Numbered from the stretch's first letter, positions 44,580 to 52,946 are shown. The stretch: 64,000 bases of DNA from Halobacterium litoreum (GCF_021233415.1 NZ_CP089466.1:1116001-1180000), one strand, 5' to 3'. Notes: generated from the sequence alone by a model not told the origin. Numbers and translations: made by a program.

Positions 44580-44932
44580 TGCCCAGAGAGGAGTACCAGG
44601 CCGAACTCGACGACCTGCGTGCGAGCGTCGTCGAGATGGGCGACCTCGTCTGCGACCGACTGGACGACGCGCTCGCGGCCTACGAGGCGAACGACGAAGC
44701 GGTGGCCCGAGGTGTCGTGGACGGCGACGACGCGGTGAACGACCGCTACCTCGAACTGGAGGGCGACTGCGTCGACCTGCTCGCGCTCCAGCAGCCGGTC
44801 GCGAGCGACCTCCGGTTCGTCGCCGCGTCGTTCAAAATCAGCACCGACCTCGAACGCGTCGGCGACCACGCCGTGAACGTCGCGGCGCGCACGCTGTACG
44901 CAGTCGAGAGCGACCCCGAACTCGTCTACTGA
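44579..44932 (+). CDS. phoU: Half-length PhoU-like phosphate regulator
   Basis: A 117-residue protein equal to one three-helix bundle of PhoU, whereas the usual protein has two (about 220 residues). It holds the metal-binding type motif FKISTDLERVGDHAVNVAART and the paired helix EMGDLVCDRLDDALAAYE. The stop is followed directly by a new promoter-gene unit and no second half is found in other frames. Either a true single-bundle PhoU that works as a dimer or a truncation. It is coupled to pstB and should tune uptake or signalling. Confidence 0.85.
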   Translation: MPREEYQAELDDLRASVVEMGDLVCDRLDDALAAYEANDEAVARGVVDGDDAVNDRYLELEGDCVDLLALQQPVASDLRFVAASFKISTDLERVGDHAVNVAARTLYAVESDPELVY

Positions 44933-44997
44933 CCGCCGAACTTCTACAAGCCCCCGCGTCGTGTTGGTCGTATGACCACCGAACGCGGGGCGTCTCC

Positions 44998-45621
44998 GTG
45001 AGCGCGCGCCGCCACTACCCCGTCTCGAAGCCGGCGGCGTACGCCTACGACGCGGCCTACCACGGCGTGCCGAACTGGGACATTGGGCGCCCGCAGCGCG
45101 CGTTCGTCGCGGCGGAGGAGGCCGGCCTGCTCGGCCCGCGGGTTCTCGATGTGGGCTGTGGCACCGGCGAACTGTCGCTGTTCCTCGCGCGCCGCGAACA
45201 CGACGTCCTCGGCGTCGACCTGTCGCCGCTCGCCATTCGGCAGGCCCGCGAGAAGGCGCGCTGGCGGCGCATTCGGGCGTCGTTCGTGGTGTGGGACGCG
45301 CTCGACCTGCCGAGGTTGGCCGCCCGCGGGTTCGCGTTCGACTCGGTCGTCGACTGCGCGATGTTCCACGTGCTCGGGGCCGCCGAGCGCGACCGGTTCG
45401 TCGCGGGCCTCGGGAGCGTCCTCGAACCGGGCGGTACGTACTGCGTGCTCGGCGACGCGCGCTCGGACCCGCGTTCGCTGTACGGCGTCTCGCCCGCCGA
45501 GATTAGGGAGCGGTTCCGCGAACGGGACGGCTGGCGGGTGGCGTTCGTGCGCGAGACCACCTTCGAGCGACGGCACAGCCACAATCCGGCGTACTTCGCG
45601 TGCGTCGTCCGCACCGAGTAA
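44998..45621 (+). CDS. Class I SAM-dependent methyltransferase
   Basis: A 207-residue protein from GTG 44998. YDAAYHGVPNWDIGRPQRAF is followed by motif I RVLDVGCGTGELSLFLARR, then VDLSPLAIRQAREKA, FVVWDALDLP and LEPGGTYCVLGDARSD. The WDIGRPQ segment is typical of thiopurine/arsenite-type small methyltransferases. Substrate unknown. Start is uncertain by a few codons. Confidence 0.87.
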   Translation: MSARRHYPVSKPAAYAYDAAYHGVPNWDIGRPQRAFVAAEEAGLLGPRVLDVGCGTGELSLFLARREHDVLGVDLSPLAIRQAREKARWRRIRASFVVWDALDLPRLAARGFAFDSVVDCAMFHVLGAAERDRFVAGLGSVLEPGGTYCVLGDARSDPRSLYGVSPAEIRERFRERDGWRVAFVRETTFERRHSHNPAYFACVVRTE

Positions 45622-45704
45622 GCCGGTCGTACCGACCGAAGCGTGGGGTTTCGAGGGCGTACGCGCTCCATACTAATGCGCGGCCCGCGCGTCGTTACGA
45701 CGGC

Positions 45705-45923
45705 ATGACCGCAGTCAAAATCATCAAAGTGCTCGGCACGTCCGAGGAGTCCTGGGAGGACGCGGCGCAGGCCGCCGTCGAGGAGGCGAGTCAGACGGTC
45801 GACGACATCCACGGCGTCGAGGTAGAGGACTGGACGGCGAACGTCGAGGGCGGCGCCATCACGTCGTACAAGGCGACCGTCGAAATCGCGTTCCCGGTCC
45901 ACGAGTCCTCGGGTGATGCCTGA
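45705..45923 (+). CDS. Dodecin
   Basis: A 72-residue protein with the dodecin plan: VKIIKVLGTSEESWEDAAQA strand-helix, VDDIHGVEVEDWTANVEGG with Trp43 in the flavin-stacking position, and YKATVEIAFPVH. Twelve subunits form a hollow sphere storing riboflavin or lumichrome in halobacteria. TACTAATG about 31 nt before the ATG is the TATA element. Its end overlaps the start of a halocyanin gene. Confidence 0.94.
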   Translation: MTAVKIIKVLGTSEESWEDAAQAAVEEASQTVDDIHGVEVEDWTANVEGGAITSYKATVEIAFPVHESSGDA

Positions 45924-46467
45924 CTCGCGGTCGGGGCCGCGCGCCGCCTCGGGTCGCGGCGTCGCCCGACGGCGCGTCCTCCGCGGGACGGCAGTCGGCG
46001 CCGTCGTCGCGCTCGCGGGCTGTGCGGGCGGCGGTGGCGGCGGCGACACGCTCCCCGGCAGTGACTATCCGGCGGTCGACGAGTGGCTGACCGAAACGGC
46101 GGTCGGCGACAGCGACGACACGTACGGCGGACGCGTCGTCGACAGCCGCGGCCAGGACGCGATAGACGTGGACGTCGGTAGCGAGGGGAACGGCGGCTTC
46201 TACGCGTTCGGGCCGTCGGCCGTCGCCGTGTCGCCCGGCACGACGGTGACGTGGCGGTGGACCGGGGAAGGCGGCGCGCACAACGTCGAAGCCGAGGCCG
46301 ACGAGCAGATCGGCGAGTCGGACTTCGAGTTCAGTTCCGGCGAGGCGGTGGACTCCGACGAGGAGACGTTCGAACAGACACTCGACCGCGCGGGCGTCGC
46401 GCTCTACCACTGCGAGCCCCATCTGTCGGTCGGGATGAAGGGCGCGGTCGTCGTCGCCGAAGAGTGA
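45916..46467 (+). CDS. Halocyanin-type blue copper lipoprotein
   Basis: A 183-residue protein: Arg-rich Tat-like start (VARRRVLRG), lipobox LAGC (Cys36), Gly linker, then a plastocyanin-like domain with copper ligands H122 (GGAHNVE), C166, H169 and M174 (YHCEPHLSVGMKG). It shuttles electrons on the outer face of the membrane. The ATG overlaps the dodecin stop (ATGCCTGA), so flavin storage and copper protein are co-translated; a GTG one codon earlier is possible. Confidence 0.93.
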   Translation: MPDSRSGPRAASGRGVARRRVLRGTAVGAVVALAGCAGGGGGGDTLPGSDYPAVDEWLTETAVGDSDDTYGGRVVDSRGQDAIDVDVGSEGNGGFYAFGPSAVAVSPGTTVTWRWTGEGGAHNVEAEADEQIGESDFEFSSGEAVDSDEETFEQTLDRAGVALYHCEPHLSVGMKGAVVVAEE

Positions 46468-46542
46468 GACGGGCCGGTAGCACAGCCGAGGAGCCGAGTA
46501 AGCCGGCCATTACAATGCGTAGACTCCGCGTACCGACCGGAG

Positions 46543-47280
46543 ATGGCACTGGGACGGAACGCAAAACGCGAGCAAACCGAGAACGTCGCGGGCTACGACT
46601 CGACCGACGCCGTGGCGGCGTACGCCGAGTGGGCCGCGGAAGACGGCCTCCACGAGAGCGAGGAGCGCGTCCTCGCCCGCTACTTCCGCCCGAGCGCAGG
46701 GCGCGTTCTCGACGTCGGGTGTGGCGCGGGCAGGACGACTGCGGTCCTCGACCGCCGCGGGTTCGACGTGACGGGGGTGGACGTGAGCGCCGCGATGGTC
46801 CGCGAGGCGAGACGCCAGTTCCCCGGCATCGGCGTCCAGCGCGGCGACGCGACGGACCTCGCGTTCCGGGACGAGTCCTTCCAGTACGTCCTGTTCTCGT
46901 ACTGCGGACTGGACCTCGTCTACCCGGAGGCGGCGCGCCGCGAAGCCCTCCGCGAAATCCGGCGCGTGCTCGCTCCCGGCGGCGTGTTCGCGTTCAGCAC
47001 CCACAACAGTTGGTACAACGCCGTCGCCGCCGTCGACGACTGGAGTCACGTGCGCAAGTTCTACCTGTCGAACGGGAACCACCGGCGGCTCGGCGAGCGG
47101 TACAAGGTCGACGACACCGAGTGGGACATGAAGGTGTACGTCACGAACCCGGTTCGACAGCGCCGACAACTCCGAAGAATGGGGTTCGAACCGGTGGCGT
47201 ACGTGGGGAAGCGGCCGTCGCCGCTGAACTACCTCGAACGCCGACCGTACTACGTCGCGCGGAAGCCCGACCGCGGTTAG
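46543..47280 (+). CDS. Class I SAM-dependent methyltransferase
   Basis: A 245-residue protein with motif I RVLDVGCGAGRTTAVLDRRG (about 55-74), VDVSAAMVREARRQFP, FQYVLFSYCGLDLVYPE and LAPGGVFAFSTHNSWYNA, then a C-terminal half resembling polysaccharide-cluster methyltransferases. ATTACAATG about 30 nt before the ATG is a TATA-like element of the recurrent kind noted in findings. Its end overlaps the convergent small gene by 4 nt. Target unknown. Confidence 0.87.
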   Translation: MALGRNAKREQTENVAGYDSTDAVAAYAEWAAEDGLHESEERVLARYFRPSAGRVLDVGCGAGRTTAVLDRRGFDVTGVDVSAAMVREARRQFPGIGVQRGDATDLAFRDESFQYVLFSYCGLDLVYPEAARREALREIRRVLAPGGVFAFSTHNSWYNAVAAVDDWSHVRKFYLSNGNHRRLGERYKVDDTEWDMKVYVTNPVRQRRQLRRMGFEPVAYVGKRPSPLNYLERRPYYVARKPDRG

Positions 47281-47492
47281 ACCATCTTTTCGAGGTCGCG
47301 CACCGCCGACTCCTCGGCGACCATGAACGCGTCCTCGCGGAGCAGGTCCTCGTCGGTCGGGAGGACGAGCACTTGGTCGCGGCCGTTCGTCGTCGTCTGG
47401 ATGACGTCGAGGTCGATGAGCGCGTAGTCGAGGTCGCGCTCCGGGTCCGGGTCGTCGGCGACGTCCCACCAATCGCTTGCCGGCGTCGACAT
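47277..47492 (-). CDS. Small acidic haloarchaeal protein of unknown function
   Basis: A 71-residue protein, strongly acidic (WWDVADDPDPERDLDYALID) with a central IQTTTNGRDQVLVLPTDEDL. No membrane segment or motif of known function. It starts 2 nt after the stop of the large beta-helix gene, hence likely the same mRNA. Similar short proteins occur in other haloarchaea; I cannot name a function. Confidence 0.65.
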   Translation of the reverse strand: MSTPASDWWDVADDPDPERDLDYALIDLDVIQTTTNGRDQVLVLPTDEDLLREDAFMVAEESAVRDLEKMV

Positions 47493-47494
47493 CG

Positions 47495-49732
47495 TCACGC
47501 GTTCCGTTCGATGGAGACGGCGGCGTCGCCGTCCACGGTGATTTCGGTGACGGCGCCGCCGAAGCGGTAGGCGTCCGCGCCGCTCCCGACGAGGCCGATG
47601 ACCTTGCCGTCCTTCGCGATGTCCTCGATGGCGTCCCACGACGTGCCGTCGCCCGTCGAGACGCTCTCGTCGGGGTCGCGCGCGACGTCGCCGGAGACGG
47701 TGAACGTGTACGTCGTCACGTCGCTCTCGCCGTCCACGGTGAGCAGATGGGGGAGCGAATCGCTCTCGGAGTCGCCCGAGGAGTCGCTACCGGACGAGTC
47801 GTCGCCCGAGGAGCCGTCCTGGCTGCCGCCCGAGGAACCGTCCTGTCCGTCGTCGGAGGAGCCACCGTCAGCGGAGCCGTCGTCGCCCGTGCTGTCGTCC
47901 GAACCGTCGCCCGAGGAACCGTCCTGCTGGTCGTCGGCGCCGCCGCTCGCGGAGCCGTCGAACGCCGAGGGGTCGACGCTCTCCCCGTTCAGGACCACGT
48001 CGAAGTCGTAGTCCGCGGGGTCGGCGCTGAACGACGTAATCGTCCCGTCGACGAGGTAGGCGTCGCCGAATCCGGTGTTGCCGGTGAAGCCGGTGACGGT
48101 GACCGTCCCGTCGCCGTTCTCGGTGATGCTGTCGCCGTGGCCCGCGACCACGTCACTGGAGACGCGGTGGAGTTCGACGCTGCCGTCGACGACGAACTCG
48201 TAGTTCAGGTCGCCGGACTGCTGGGCGATGACTTCGAGCACGTCGGCGTCCCCGGCGTCCGAACTGTCGTCGGAGCCGTCGGAACCGTCCGAGCCGTCGG
48301 CACCGTCGTCGGCGCTCGACTCGCCGGTGAGTTCGGCGAACGTGGTCGTCGTGCCGTTCACGGAGACGTCGACGGTGGTGCCGTCGGGCACGCTGTAGTC
48401 GACGACGCCGCCGGAGAACCGGTAGGAGTCGAGTTCGTCCGGCGCGAGGCCGACGCTCGTCGCGGTCGTCGTGCCGTCGTCGTTCTCGACGATGGTGTCC
48501 GTGTCGGGTTCGGCCTCGGCGGCGAATTCGACTGTCCCGTCGACGGTGAACGACACGTCGGCGGCGCCGTCGTTGTCCGGCGTCGCGTGCAGGACGAGCG
48601 TGTTGTCCGGTTCGCTGGGTTCGGACGGCGCGCTCGCGGAGCCGTCCCACGGCGAGACGCTCAGATCGAGGCCCTCGATGTCGTCGGCGGCCGCGTAGCC
48701 CGTAATCTGGGAGGGCACGGGGACGCTGACCTCGTCGGCCTCGCTGATGCCGGAGCCGCTGAAGTCGGGTTCGACGGTGCGGCTGCCGGACCCGGCGACG
48801 GTGCAGTTCTCGATGGTCACGTCCATCTCGCCGCCGGACTTGTCGCGCACGAGGTCGCCGTCGGAGTCGTTGTAGAACGTGCAGTTCCGGATGGTGACGG
48901 TGGAGCCGGCGGCCTCGTCGTGGAGTTCCACGAGGTCGGCGTTGCCGTCCACGTCGAAGTAGACGAACCAGCAGTTCTCGACGACGAGATTCGCCGGACT
49001 GCGGAGGCGAAGGCCGCGCGCGTTCGGCGAGTTCGTGTCGTCGCTCGGGATGGAGTCGGTGACCGCGATGAGCGTGTTCCGGACGTACGTCGTCTCGCTC
49101 GTGTCCGTGCCGTCACGGTGGCCGACGCGGACGCCGGCGATGTTGTTGTTGACGGAGACGCAGTTCTCCATCGTCACCGGCGGCTTGTCGACGTACGCGC
49201 CGTTGTTCGCCATCCGCGCCCACGCCGAGTTCCGAATCGTCAGGCGGTCGTTGCCGCCGTCGGGGGTGTAGAGCGCGCGGTCCTCGCTCTGCCGGCCGCC
49301 CTCCGGCCACACGAAGCCGTCGAGTGTCGCGCCGGGGGAGAGGTCGATGCCGGCCTTCGGCTCGGGGTTCGCGCCGCGAACCACGACGTTCTCCAGTCGC
49401 CCCTCGACGCTCCCGGACATCGTGCCGGATTCGAGGTTGAGGACGGTGTCGCCCTTCGACCCGCCGCCGATGCACGCGTTCCCGGCGCCGATGTCCATGC
49501 CGCCGCCCCACGAGTACTCGCCGGCGTCGAGCGTGACCTCGCCGCTCGGGTTCAGCGCGGCGTCGAGGTCGCTGACCGCAGAGGCGCGCCCGATGAGGGA
49601 CGCGGACCCGCCGAGCGCGACCGCCGCGCCGACCGTCTTCATGAACGTCCGGCGGTTAGTCCGTCCCTTCCCGCTCGTCGATTCAGTAGCCCGTTCCTTC
49701 TCCGCTTCGTCGTCGTTGTGGCCCTTCGCCAT
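47495..49732 (-). CDS. Exported right-handed beta-helix protein with three C-terminal modules
   Basis: A 745-residue protein. Tat signal NRRTFMKTVGAAVALGG (about 27-43) without lipobox. Residues about 60-330 are parallel beta-helix repeats (MENCVSVNNNIAGVRVGHRD; ARGLRLRSPANLVVENC). Then three copies of a roughly 90-residue beta module, each starting LHATPDNDGAADVSFTVDG, LEVIAQQSGDLNYEFVVDG or LLTVDGESDVTTYTFTVSG and ending with Y-x-F-G/SG-x-V and a short V-x-x-N/D-G strand, joined by Ser/Gly/Asp linkers. Beta helices of this kind act on or bind polysaccharides. Homologous to the lipoprotein at 58517. Confidence 0.85.
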   Translation of the reverse strand: MAKGHNDDEAEKERATESTSGKGRTNRRTFMKTVGAAVALGGSASLIGRASAVSDLDAALNPSGEVTLDAGEYSWGGGMDIGAGNACIGGGSKGDTVLNLESGTMSGSVEGRLENVVVRGANPEPKAGIDLSPGATLDGFVWPEGGRQSEDRALYTPDGGNDRLTIRNSAWARMANNGAYVDKPPVTMENCVSVNNNIAGVRVGHRDGTDTSETTYVRNTLIAVTDSIPSDDTNSPNARGLRLRSPANLVVENCWFVYFDVDGNADLVELHDEAAGSTVTIRNCTFYNDSDGDLVRDKSGGEMDVTIENCTVAGSGSRTVEPDFSGSGISEADEVSVPVPSQITGYAAADDIEGLDLSVSPWDGSASAPSEPSEPDNTLVLHATPDNDGAADVSFTVDGTVEFAAEAEPDTDTIVENDDGTTTATSVGLAPDELDSYRFSGGVVDYSVPDGTTVDVSVNGTTTTFAELTGESSADDGADGSDGSDGSDDSSDAGDADVLEVIAQQSGDLNYEFVVDGSVELHRVSSDVVAGHGDSITENGDGTVTVTGFTGNTGFGDAYLVDGTITSFSADPADYDFDVVLNGESVDPSAFDGSASGGADDQQDGSSGDGSDDSTGDDGSADGGSSDDGQDGSSGGSQDGSSGDDSSGSDSSGDSESDSLPHLLTVDGESDVTTYTFTVSGDVARDPDESVSTGDGTSWDAIEDIAKDGKVIGLVGSGADAYRFGGAVTEITVDGDAAVSIERNA
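47757..47960 (-). repeat. Ser/Gly/Asp linker coding repeat
   Basis: About 65 codons encode DGSSGDGSDD-type residues between modules 2 and 3 of the beta-helix protein; a shorter version (GADGSDGSDGSDDSSDAGD) lies at 48255-48315. Low-complexity, flexible, solvent-exposed linkers; such repeats may vary in length between strains. Confidence 0.7.
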
Positions 49733-50064
49733 GGACGGGTAGTAAGAGGTTACTCAAAAAGGAATTCTGACGAGTTGCGGGCCGTACACCGGTAATATGG
49801 GGCTACTTGAAGACGTATGCGTACCGCGTATCAGCCAGTTAGCAGCCGCGTGGCGACACGGATGGTAAGTGAATCCTACCGGGAGCGCCGGGCCCGCGCT
49901 CACCGAGACAAACCCGAGCCTACCGAGTAGGACGCGCGTATCGGTCGAGTAGGAGGCTGTTACCCCGAGACGGGGCGTTCTGTGCGCTCGCCGCCGGGGG
50001 AACCGTCTCCATAACAATGTCCGCGAGTGCGGACACACGACTCGTGACACGAGCATCGACCGGG
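49733..50064. other. Divergent intergenic region with hairpins
   Basis: No convincing gene. It holds three perfect hairpins: GAGCGC/GCGCTC (49883-49901), CCTAC/GTAGG (49919-49931) and CCCCG/CGGGG (49963-49975), then CCATAACAATG (50008-50018). A 23-codon frame starts at ATG 49799 but has no recognisable product. The region should carry both divergent promoters. Confidence 0.5.
50008..50018 (+). promoter_or_regulatory. TATA-like CCATAACAATG element of the AlkP-superfamily gene
   Basis: Members of the recurrent C[CT]ATWACAATG motif stand about 30 nt before the start of several genes. Here it puts transcription near 50038, so the in-frame ATG at 50017 cannot be the start and ATG 50065 or GTG 50044 is used. 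Confidence 0.5.
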
Positions 50065-51666
50065 ATGGGAACCCTCCTCCTCGGCCTCGACGGCGTCTGC
50101 CGCCCGGTTCTCGACCCGCTGTTCGACGACGGCGCGCTCCCGGCGCTCGCCGACCTGTTCGGGGAGGCGACCGTCTCCGGGTTGGAGTCCCAGATTCCGC
50201 CGTGGACGCCGAGCGCGTGGCCGTCGCTGTTCACGGGCGTGAACCCCGGCAAACACGGCGTCTTCGACTTCCTCTCCTTCGAGGGGTACGACTGGGAGTT
50301 GGTGAACCGGCGGCACGTCCGCGAGCACGCGCTCTGGGAGCTGCTGGACGAGCACGGCCTGTCGAGTGTCGTCGTGAACGTCCCCGTGACCGGGCCGCCG
50401 GTGGCGTTCGACGGCGCGCTGATTCCGGGGTACGTCGCGCCGAACGAGCCGACCTGCCACCCCGAGGGACTCCTCGACGACGTGCAGGACGAAGTCGGCG
50501 ACTACCGCGTGTACGAGCCCGAGGACGTGGACGGCGGCGACGAGCAAGTCGAGTGGTACGAGCGCCTCGTGGCGATGCGCGGCGAGGCGTTTCGCTACCT
50601 CGTCGACCGCTTCGACCCCGACTTCGGGTTCCTGCAGTTCCAGCAGACCGACACCGTGTTCCACGAGCGCCCGACGGACCGGGACGCCGTGCGCGCCGTC
50701 TTCGAGGCGGTCGACGAGCAGGTCGCGGCGGTCCTGGACGCCTGTGACCCGGACACCGTGGTGGTGGCGAGCGACCACGGTATCGGGCCGTACACGGGCT
50801 GTGAGTTCCGCGCGAACGAGTACCTCCGCGACCGCGGGCTCGTGGCGACGACGCGCGGCGAGGGCGGGATGCCGTCGTGGACGTCGCTCGCTCGCGACCG
50901 GGCGGACGACGGCGGTCGTCGGTCGCTCGCCGAAGCGGCGGTGTCGCTGGCGGCGTCCGTCGGCGTGACGAGCCAGCGCATCGCGACGGCGCTCGAGCGC
51001 CTCGGTCTGAAGGAGTTCGTCCTCGACCACGTGTCGACGGACACCGTGCGGGCGGGCACCGAGCGCGTCGACTTCGCCGAGTCGACGGCGTACATGCGGT
51101 CGCGGACGGAACTCGGCGTGCGCATCAACAAGGCGGGCCGCGAGCCCGACGGGTCGGTGTCGCCGGCGGAGTACCCGTCCGTGCGCTCGGACGTGGTGAG
51201 CGACCTGCTGGCGGCGCGCGCCCCGGACGGCACGCGCGTCTTCGAGGCGGTCGGTCCCGCCGAGGACTACTTCCACGGCCCGTACGTCGACGACGCGCCG
51301 GACGTGGTGACGGTGCCGGCGGCGTTCGACAACTACCTGTCGGCCTCCCTCCGGGGGGACGTGTACGCCGAGCCGTCGGAGGCGTGGAACCACAAGCGCA
51401 CGGGCATCGTCGCGCTGTCGGGGGACGGCGTGGACGAGTCCGCCGACCTCGGCGACCCGCATCTCTTCGACGTGGCGCCGACCGTGCTGGCGACGCTCGG
51501 CGTGCGACCGAGCGACCGCATGGACGGGCGCGCGCTCCCCGCCGTCGACTCGCTCGCGCCGACGACGTACCCCGAGTTCGACGCCGACCCGGCGTCCTCG
51601 ACGGAAAGCGACCGCGTGAAACGCCAACTATCGAACCTCGGCTACCTCGACGACGATGAGTATTGA
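50065..51666 (+). CDS. Alkaline phosphatase superfamily protein (type I phosphodiesterase-like)
   Basis: A 533-residue protein starting MGTLLLGLDGVCRPVL (metal-binding Asp in LLGLDG). TPSAWPSLFTG carries the likely Thr/Ser nucleophile region, FQQTDTVFHERP a further metal site and VVASDHGIGPYTG the Asp-His pair. The fold cleaves or transfers phosphate or sulfate esters; haloarchaeal relatives sit in surface glycan clusters. ATG 50065 is chosen for spacing to the CCATAACAATG element; GTG 50044 is possible. The end overlaps the FemAB-like gene by 11 nt. Confidence 0.85.
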   Translation: MGTLLLGLDGVCRPVLDPLFDDGALPALADLFGEATVSGLESQIPPWTPSAWPSLFTGVNPGKHGVFDFLSFEGYDWELVNRRHVREHALWELLDEHGLSSVVVNVPVTGPPVAFDGALIPGYVAPNEPTCHPEGLLDDVQDEVGDYRVYEPEDVDGGDEQVEWYERLVAMRGEAFRYLVDRFDPDFGFLQFQQTDTVFHERPTDRDAVRAVFEAVDEQVAAVLDACDPDTVVVASDHGIGPYTGCEFRANEYLRDRGLVATTRGEGGMPSWTSLARDRADDGGRRSLAEAAVSLAASVGVTSQRIATALERLGLKEFVLDHVSTDTVRAGTERVDFAESTAYMRSRTELGVRINKAGREPDGSVSPAEYPSVRSDVVSDLLAARAPDGTRVFEAVGPAEDYFHGPYVDDAPDVVTVPAAFDNYLSASLRGDVYAEPSEAWNHKRTGIVALSGDGVDESADLGDPHLFDVAPTVLATLGVRPSDRMDGRALPAVDSLAPTTYPEFDADPASSTESDRVKRQLSNLGYLDDDEY

Positions 51667-52654
51667 GGTGCGGACCGTCGACGACGCGGACCGCTGGAAC
51701 GAACTGGTGGCCGATGCGGCCAACCCGACGGCGTTTCATCTCGCCGAGGGCCTCGACGTCCTCGCCGAGTACGCGGACGCGGACTGTCATCACCTCGTCG
51801 GGTTCAAGGGGAAGGAGCCGGTCGGCGTGTTCCCCGTGTTCACGATGTCGAAGGGGCCGGTGACGGCGGCGTTCTCGCCGCCGCCGGACCTGAAGGTCCA
51901 CTACCTCGGGCCGTCGCTGCTCGACCGTCAGGAGATGAAACGCCGGCGGCGGGACAAGCGCAACCGCCGGTTCGTGGACGCCTGCCTCGACTGGCTGAAC
52001 GAGGAACACGACCCGAAGTTCACGACGCTGTTGACGCCGCCGGGGTACGACGACGTCAGGCCGTTCGTCTGGCAGGAGTTCGACGCGAAGCCGCGGTACA
52101 CGTACCTCGTGGACCTGACGCGGGACCGCGAGGAGTTACTGTCGGCGTTCAGCAGCGACGCGCGCCGGAACGTCTCGAACAACTACGACGTGGCGTACAC
52201 GCTCGAGGAGGGCACCGTCGAGGACGCGGCGCGCGTCGTCGAGCAGGTGCGGGCGCGCCACGAGGAGCAGGGCGAACCGTTCCCGCTCTCCACCGAGTTC
52301 GTCACCGACCTCTACGAGCGCCTCCCCGACGGCGTCGTGCGACCGTACGTCTGCCGCATCGACGGCGAGTTCGCCGGCGGCAGCGTGGTCCTGGAGTACG
52401 GCGACACGTCGGTGTGCTGGCTGGGCGGCGCGAAGACGGACTCGGAGATTCCCGTCAACGACCTCGTCGACTGGCACTGCTGTGTCGAGGCGATGGACCG
52501 CGGGCAGTCGGCCTACGACCTCGCGGGCGCGAACAACGCGCGCATCGCGGGCTACAAGGCGAAGTTCGCGCCGGACCTGGTGTCGTACTACCGCCTCCAG
52601 AACGCGTCGCGGACGATGAGCGCGCTGTCGAAACTGTACAGTCGGCTGAAATAG
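51656..52654 (+). CDS. FemAB/GNAT-like peptidyl- or acyltransferase
   Basis: A 332-residue protein with two GNAT folds: the first has WNELVADAANPTAFHLAEGL and LVGFKGKEPVGVFPVF; the second LLSAFSSDARRNVSNNYDVA and GEFAGGSVVLEYGDTSVCWL, then DLVDWHCCVEAMDRGQSAYD and DLAGANNARIAGYKAKFAPD (FemX-type end). Bacterial relatives add amino acids to cell-wall peptides; archaea lack peptidoglycan, so this one probably decorates a surface glycan or protein (inference). Translationally coupled to the AlkP-superfamily gene. Confidence 0.82.
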   Translation: MSIEVRTVDDADRWNELVADAANPTAFHLAEGLDVLAEYADADCHHLVGFKGKEPVGVFPVFTMSKGPVTAAFSPPPDLKVHYLGPSLLDRQEMKRRRRDKRNRRFVDACLDWLNEEHDPKFTTLLTPPGYDDVRPFVWQEFDAKPRYTYLVDLTRDREELLSAFSSDARRNVSNNYDVAYTLEEGTVEDAARVVEQVRARHEEQGEPFPLSTEFVTDLYERLPDGVVRPYVCRIDGEFAGGSVVLEYGDTSVCWLGGAKTDSEIPVNDLVDWHCCVEAMDRGQSAYDLAGANNARIAGYKAKFAPDLVSYYRLQNASRTMSALSKLYSRLK

Positions 52655-52658
52655 TCGG

Positions 52659-52946
52659 CTACGCCCAGACTTCGAGGACGCCGCCGCTGGTCACGCGGAC
52701 TTCGAGGTCCTCGTACGCGAACGTCACTTCGACGTCGCTGCCGCCGTCGAGCAGCGCGTCGAGCGCGTCGGCGTCGATGGTGTACTGGAGCGGTTCGAGG
52801 TCGGTCTGTCGCTGCTCCGTCGTCGCTGCGATGGCTTCCGCGATTGCGGTGCTCGCTTGGTCGTGGTCGGACCAGTCCGTTCGTCGGATTTCCGGAACTG
52901 CGTCGACGCCGCGTCGGTCCGGCGACGAATTCCTGTCAGACTCCAT
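52659..52946 (-). CDS. Stand-alone HalOD1 output domain protein
   Basis: A 95-residue protein: an unstructured acidic start, then the HalOD1 domain (LEPLQYTIDADALDALLDGG; VEVTFAYEDLEVRVTSGGVL). HalOD1 is a presumed signal-output domain found mostly in haloarchaea, often fused to sensor or receiver modules; here it stands alone. ATG 52946 gives the domain normal length; a GTAATT element lies about 25 nt upstream. Convergent with the FemAB-like gene. Confidence 0.87.
   Translation of the reverse strand: MESDRNSSPDRRGVDAVPEIRRTDWSDHDQASTAIAEAIAATTEQRQTDLEPLQYTIDADALDALLDGGSDVEVTFAYEDLEVRVTSGGVLEVWA

Noticed and set aside
44972-45001. Nine-codon frame overlapping the GTG of the methyltransferase gene
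   Set aside because: Too short to support; could simply be an upstream ATG in a different frame. No ribosome site in front.
49799-49870. 23-codon frame before the AlkP-superfamily gene
   Set aside because: No promoter spacing, no family, and it ends before the hairpin region; likely chance.
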